Positions 60,486 to 64,000 of a DNA stretch of 64,000 bases are shown here, one piece after another; position 1 is the stretch's first letter; every line of letters begins with the position of its first letter. Made by a program: the position numbers and the translations under genes. The notes under the pieces are model-generated. The model was given only the letters and a program-made list of their open reading frames with translations, did no database searches and was not told the origin of the DNA. Source of the stretch: Nocardia niigatensis NBRC 100131 (GTDB lineage Bacteria > Actinomycetota > Actinomycetes > Mycobacteriales > Mycobacteriaceae); assembly GCF_000308655.1 (NCBI RefSeq), contig NZ_BAGC01000009.1, forward strand, positions 62,001-126,000, read 5' to 3'.

Positions 60486-60598
60486 GACTCGTCAGTCGAA
60501 TAGACGGGATCGGCGACCGAGTGGTCCCGAGGCGGGACGTAACCTGGTGCTGTGTTGAACAACCCCTGCCGCGTACTCCTCGGGGGCCGGTTCCCTTG

Positions 60599-61948
60599 AT
60601 GGATCGGCAGGTCGAGGTGGTCGCGGGCGACCATGTGCTGAGCCGGGTGGCGGGCGCTGTCATCCTGGTGGCGCATCGGGAGCCGGGGGCGCCGAGGCCC
60701 GAATCACGGGCGGTGATGGCGGCGCGGGCGTTGAGCGAACTGGTCGCCGACGCTACCGATCAGGCCCCGGACGGGCCGGGGCGGCTGGTCGCGCGGCACG
60801 CCACCCGCTGGCTGATGCGGGAGGCCGAGCACATCTCGCCCGGCGAGCCCCTCGAGTTCGGCATCCTGACCGGCGCCGACACCGGCGGCCTGGCGATCTT
60901 CCTGCACGGATCGGTGACGGCGCTGCTCGCCGGATCCGGGGTCGAGTACTACCGCGGCAGCGACGCCGCCTTCACCGTGGACCGGGTGGCCGAGCGGCCG
61001 GCGCGGGCCGCCGCCCTGTTCATCGACGACAACCGGCACCGGCCGCCGGAGCTGCCCGGACGCGGAATCGGTTCCCTCGTCGAGGGACTCGCGCCCGCGA
61101 CCGGCGCGGTGGTGTGGTTCGAGGGCGAGCCGGTGGTGCCGCGACGCCCGGCGCCGCCGGCCGGAATCCGGCACCGGGTCGTGGAACCGCCACCGCCCAC
61201 CGCGGCCTTCGACGCCGAACGGCACCCGGAGCCGGAAGCGATTTCGCTGGACCCCAACCTGATTCCCACGCGCACCTCCAATCGCATTCCGGCGAGCCTG
61301 GATCCGGAGCCGGCACCCGTCGCGGCGGATCCGGACACCGAGGGCATCGACCTGCACCGCGCGCCCACCGAGATGGGCCGGGCGGGGGAGGCGAGCGGCA
61401 CCAACCCCGCGCCCAAACCCGATCCGGATCTGCAGCGCCGCCTGGAGGCCACCGCCAAGGCCACCGCGCTCACCGTGAAGGTGCTCGGATTCAAGTGCGC
61501 GCGTGCGCATCCCAGCGATCCGCGCGCGGCCTTCTGCACCGTGTGCGGTATGCCGGTGGATCAGACCCAGCCGCCGGCCGAGGTGATCCGGCCGCCGCTG
61601 GGCATGCTGGTGCTCGACGACGGCATGACCTACATGGTGGCCGCCGACGCCGTGGTCGGCCGCGACCCCGAGCACTCCGATCCGGTGCGAGCGGGCCTGC
61701 TGCCCTTGCGGATCGACGACAACTCCGGCGGCATGTCCCGCGTGCACGCCGAGATCCGCCTGGTGAACTGGGATATCACCATCGTCGACCACGGCTCCAC
61801 CAACGGCACCCGGGTCCGCCCGCCGGGCTACCGGGATTGGATTCGGCTGCAACCGAATCAGCCGTTCACCCTGGCTCCCGGCACCGAGATCATGCTCGGC
61901 AACCGGGTGCTGCGCCTGGAGCCGGTGGCGCCTCCGCCCTTCGGGTGA
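60599..61948 (+). CDS. FHA-domain protein with zinc-ribbon-like motif
   Basis: 449 residues from ATG 60599 (a TTG just before it is possible). Residues about 1-190 form a domain of unknown type (VVAGDHVLSRVAGAVILVAHRE, FLHGSVTALL, GSLVEGLAPATGAVVWFEG), then a Pro-rich linker. A Cys/His cluster (FKCARAHPSDPRAAFCTVCG) at about 300-318 looks like a zinc ribbon. A C-terminal FHA domain has VVGRDPEHSD, SRVHAEIRL and HGSTNGTRV. FHA domains bind phosphothreonine. Divergent from an intact Ser/Thr kinase, so it is a plausible phosphorylation partner. No membrane span. Confidence 0.85.
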   Translation: MDRQVEVVAGDHVLSRVAGAVILVAHREPGAPRPESRAVMAARALSELVADATDQAPDGPGRLVARHATRWLMREAEHISPGEPLEFGILTGADTGGLAIFLHGSVTALLAGSGVEYYRGSDAAFTVDRVAERPARAAALFIDDNRHRPPELPGRGIGSLVEGLAPATGAVVWFEGEPVVPRRPAPPAGIRHRVVEPPPPTAAFDAERHPEPEAISLDPNLIPTRTSNRIPASLDPEPAPVAADPDTEGIDLHRAPTEMGRAGEASGTNPAPKPDPDLQRRLEATAKATALTVKVLGFKCARAHPSDPRAAFCTVCGMPVDQTQPPAEVIRPPLGMLVLDDGMTYMVAADAVVGRDPEHSDPVRAGLLPLRIDDNSGGMSRVHAEIRLVNWDITIVDHGSTNGTRVRPPGYRDWIRLQPNQPFTLAPGTEIMLGNRVLRLEPVAPPPFG

Positions 61949-62007
61949 TGGTCTCAACCGGGTACCCCGCCCGGAGCCGGTCGCACCGACAGCCTTCGAG
62001 TACCGGT

Positions 62008-62095
62008 CTTTCGAATCAGACGTGACAAGTGATTTCGCACCGTCCGGGTAACTCACCCGGTACGTCCGAAATCGGTTCGCCACCCAACCGCCGGC
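62008..62095 (-). repeat. diverged inverted repeat, right copy
   Basis: Reverse-strand partner of 60398-60485. It includes the palindrome CCGGGT-AACTC-ACCCGG (62044-62060). It lies in the 210-base convergent gap between the FHA and metallopeptidase genes, where the palindrome could also act as a terminator. A weaker CCGGG/CCCGG stem is at 61958-61974. Confidence 0.65.
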
Positions 62096-62158
62096 ACGGG
62101 CGCACAACCGCCCGCGGCACCCAGCCGTCCGCAACAGGCCCGGGGCGGCGGGGGAGCT

Positions 62159-63646
62159 CTATGTGTAGCGCGAGTAGCAGGTGTCCTGGGTGCCCAGGAC
62201 ACCCGCGCGGAAGGCGTCCACGCGGGAGAATCCGCTGGGCACGGTCTTGCCGTCGGTGTCGCTGGCGGCCAGGCCGTCGGAGAGCAGACCGGAGACCGCC
62301 TCGTCGAGATCGCCCGCCGACAGCGCGATATCGCCCTGGGACTTGCCGCGATTGGGGTCGGCCAGCTTTCCGGAGATCACGCCCGACAGACAGGCCGCGC
62401 GCAGGCCGGTCTTCGCGCCCGTCAGCGGCAGCCCCGCGGCATGCTGCACGGCCAGGGTGTAGCGCGAGATGAACACGATGTACGCGGTGAAATCGCCGGT
62501 CACATCGGCGGGCAGGGCATCCTGGTCGTCGGCGTTGGAGACGCCGCGATCGTGCAGCGCGGGCACGTCGGTGCCGATCAGGTTGGTGGCGGGGCAGTAG
62601 GTGACCGGAACGGTGTCGGCGCCGTTGCGGCAGTTCAGTTTCGCCGAGTCGTAGTTGTATTTGGGCTCGTCCGGGATCGGCATGATGGCGGCCATCGCCT
62701 TGGACAGTTCCTGCAGATTGGCCTTGTTCACCTCGGACTGGCCGTGGCCGGAGTCGTTGTTCAGCGTCTGCGGCAGATCGCCGCGGCGGCGGTCGATCTC
62801 GTTCTGGTCGATGGCCTTACAGCCCTTGGGTCCGTCGGTGAAACCGATCTGCACCGCGGTCACCCGCTCGAACGCCGAACCGTGCACATTCTGCGGATCG
62901 TCGGGATCCGCGTCCCGGAAGGCGACGGTGGCGGCCAGCACCGCGTTCAACCCGTCGGAGGTGTTGATGGTGAAGTGCTTGGACTTGCCCTCGGCCACAT
63001 TCCGGATGAACGCGCCCGCGAAGCAGTCGGCCTGCTGCTCCTTGACGATGGTCGGGGTGCGGCGGCCGACGAGCTTGGCCATCTCCTGGATGGCGTGCCC
63101 GTACTCGTGGGCCAACACCATCACCACCGACATCTTCCCGAACTCGTCGGCCACCGCGGGCAGCAGTACCCCGCGATCCCAGCCGACCGATCCGTCCAGC
63201 CGGCAGTAGGCGGCATTGACCAGCCGGTAGCTGGACTCCCCGCAGAACTGCCCGGCCTGCGAGCGCGGCGTCTTGGCGCTCCACGAGATGAACTTGCCGA
63301 CCGGAGTGAAGGTGCCGCCGAACTCCAGCGGGAACTCGCCCTGCCAATAGGTCTGGATGTCGTCGAGCGCGTTGAGCACCAGATGGTCGACCTGACCGCC
63401 GTCGGAGTCCTGCGCGGTGAGCATCGCGTCCGGGGCGCCCGCGCGCGGGCCGCTGGGTCCGCTGGTGGTGGGCAGACCGGCCACCTTGAAAGGGTCGTCG
63501 TAGATGGAAACCGCGCGACCGTGAACAATTCGTGTACATCCGGACAAGAGTGTGACCGCCAGCGCCAGCACACCCGCCGCCACGAACATGCGGCGAATCC
63601 CGCCGGACCGGCGCGTGCGCACCGCCTCCCCCTGGCGTCTCGCCAC
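62159..63646 (-). CDS. neutral zinc metallopeptidase lipoprotein
   Basis: 495 residues from GTG 63646, six bases after GAGGGA; the GTG at 63652 touches that site. Basic N-region, hydrophobic stretch and LLSGC (Cys37) form a lipoprotein signal. The zinc motif is HEYGH (His180, Glu181, His184), with a downstream EQQADCFAGAF helix supplying the third ligand, as in the YpfJ-like neutral zinc metallopeptidases. Several cysteines suggest disulfides outside the cell. Substrate unknown. Divergent from the following FHA gene; convergent with the previous one. Confidence 0.88.
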   Translation of the reverse strand: MARRQGEAVRTRRSGGIRRMFVAAGVLALAVTLLSGCTRIVHGRAVSIYDDPFKVAGLPTTSGPSGPRAGAPDAMLTAQDSDGGQVDHLVLNALDDIQTYWQGEFPLEFGGTFTPVGKFISWSAKTPRSQAGQFCGESSYRLVNAAYCRLDGSVGWDRGVLLPAVADEFGKMSVVMVLAHEYGHAIQEMAKLVGRRTPTIVKEQQADCFAGAFIRNVAEGKSKHFTINTSDGLNAVLAATVAFRDADPDDPQNVHGSAFERVTAVQIGFTDGPKGCKAIDQNEIDRRRGDLPQTLNNDSGHGQSEVNKANLQELSKAMAAIMPIPDEPKYNYDSAKLNCRNGADTVPVTYCPATNLIGTDVPALHDRGVSNADDQDALPADVTGDFTAYIVFISRYTLAVQHAAGLPLTGAKTGLRAACLSGVISGKLADPNRGKSQGDIALSAGDLDEAVSGLLSDGLAASDTDGKTVPSGFSRVDAFRAGVLGTQDTCYSRYT

Positions 63647-63746
63647 GTGCACTCCCTCGCAGGCCGATTCGATCTCAGTCCCGTTATCGGGCTTGCGGCC
63701 GATGAGCGCAACGCCGGACTCCGGGGGCTTCGCTTATTATCCAGCC

Positions 63747-64000
63747 ATGTCTTCACCGGGGGCGCAGCAGATCACCGTGCGTCATGAAGGAACCGATCGG
63801 GTCTTCGACGCGACCCAGCAGATCACCATGGGCAGGGCGCCGGAGGTGATGCTGTTCGTCGACAGCCCGCTGGTGTCCCGGGTGCACGCGACGCTCAGCT
63901 ACGAGGCCGGGTCGTGGATGCTCAGCGACAACGGCAGCACCAACGGCGTCTTCGTGGACGCCCGCCGCCTGACCACGCCATTGGTCATCAACCGGCCCAC
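63747..64000 (+). CDS. FHA-domain protein, cut by the right edge
   Basis: 84 residues visible, starting MSSPGAQQITVRHEG. An FHA domain begins at once: ITMGRAPEVMLF, SPLVSRVHATLSYEAG, SDNGSTNGVFVDARRL, with the Gly-Arg, Ser-Arg-Val-His and Asn-Gly-Ser-Thr-Asn-Gly residues that contact phosphothreonine. N-terminal FHA domains of this kind occur in Rv1747-type ABC transporters, but the rest is outside the window. TATTAT at about 63734-63739 is a possible -10 element just before the start. Confidence 0.85.
   Translation, partial: MSSPGAQQITVRHEGTDRVFDATQQITMGRAPEVMLFVDSPLVSRVHATLSYEAGSWMLSDNGSTNGVFVDARRLTTPLVINRP

Noticed and set aside
60338..60676. Extended N-terminus for the kinase at 58757-60337
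   Set aside because: The extra residues are unlike kinase N-termini, overlap the divergent FHA gene start and cover the repeat; TTG 60337 has a strong ribosome site.
1..64000. tRNA or rRNA genes, insertion sequences, CRISPR arrays, prophage or replication origin
   Set aside because: No cloverleaf, transposase, regularly spaced repeat, integrase or DnaA-box cluster was recognised on either strand.

Overview
The window is high-GC DNA from a mycolic-acid-type actinobacterium, most likely a Nocardia or close relative. This rests on two complete type VII secretion (T7SS) core sets with EccA-EccE, a PPE-like protein, several DUF7373-type lipoproteins, and a ribosomal alpha operon (infA-rpmJ-rpsM-rpsK-rpsD-rpoA-rplQ-truA) lying near an ESX-4-type locus, as in mycobacteria. 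The genus is an inference; no rRNA gene is present.

Layout. (1) 1-20391: first T7SS locus. Forward: a PPE-like protein (cut by the left edge), espG, a WXG100 pair, a strong hairpin, eccB, a lipoprotein and two receptor Ser/Thr kinases. Reverse: eccA-eccE. Forward: eccD-mycP-eccC. EspG, EccA and PPE mark it as a mature system. (2) 20416-30091: accessory stretch with a kinase remnant, a GntR-GNAT pair, a DUF4254-like protein, a reverse lipoprotein-kinase pair whose kinase has lost the catalytic Asp, and a giant MinD-like ATPase with a roughly 950-residue Pro/Gly/Gln-rich head. (3) 30434-35317: translation and transcription operon with structured leaders and terminators. (4) 35792-41127: three AraC-type regulators and two nitrilase-fold proteins in regulator-then-nitrilase order; both nitrilase-fold proteins have Gly where the catalytic Cys should be. 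(5) 41150-44474: csoR with a clear operator, mtnP, an epimerase and an FMN reductase. (6) 44471-54765: second T7SS core (eccE, eccB, mycP, eccD, eccC), in the position and strand order of ESX-4. (7) 54835-60337: one reverse run of kinase, three lipoproteins (one with a large internal deletion) and a WXG100 pair. (8) 60599-64000: an FHA protein between diverged inverted repeats, a zinc metallopeptidase lipoprotein, and the start of another FHA protein.

How they fit together. The recurring theme is an exported lipoprotein encoded beside a membrane-spanning Ser/Thr kinase and physically tied to T7SS genes. It occurs three times (4218-9192, 23125-26120, 55613-60337). Three of the kinases share tandem Cys-rich ectodomains. 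This suggests a cell-envelope sensing module that regulates, or is served by, type VII secretion. The two best candidates for undescribed biology are this lipoprotein-kinase-WXG100 association, including its pseudokinase version, and the duplicated AraC plus cysteine-less nitrilase module.
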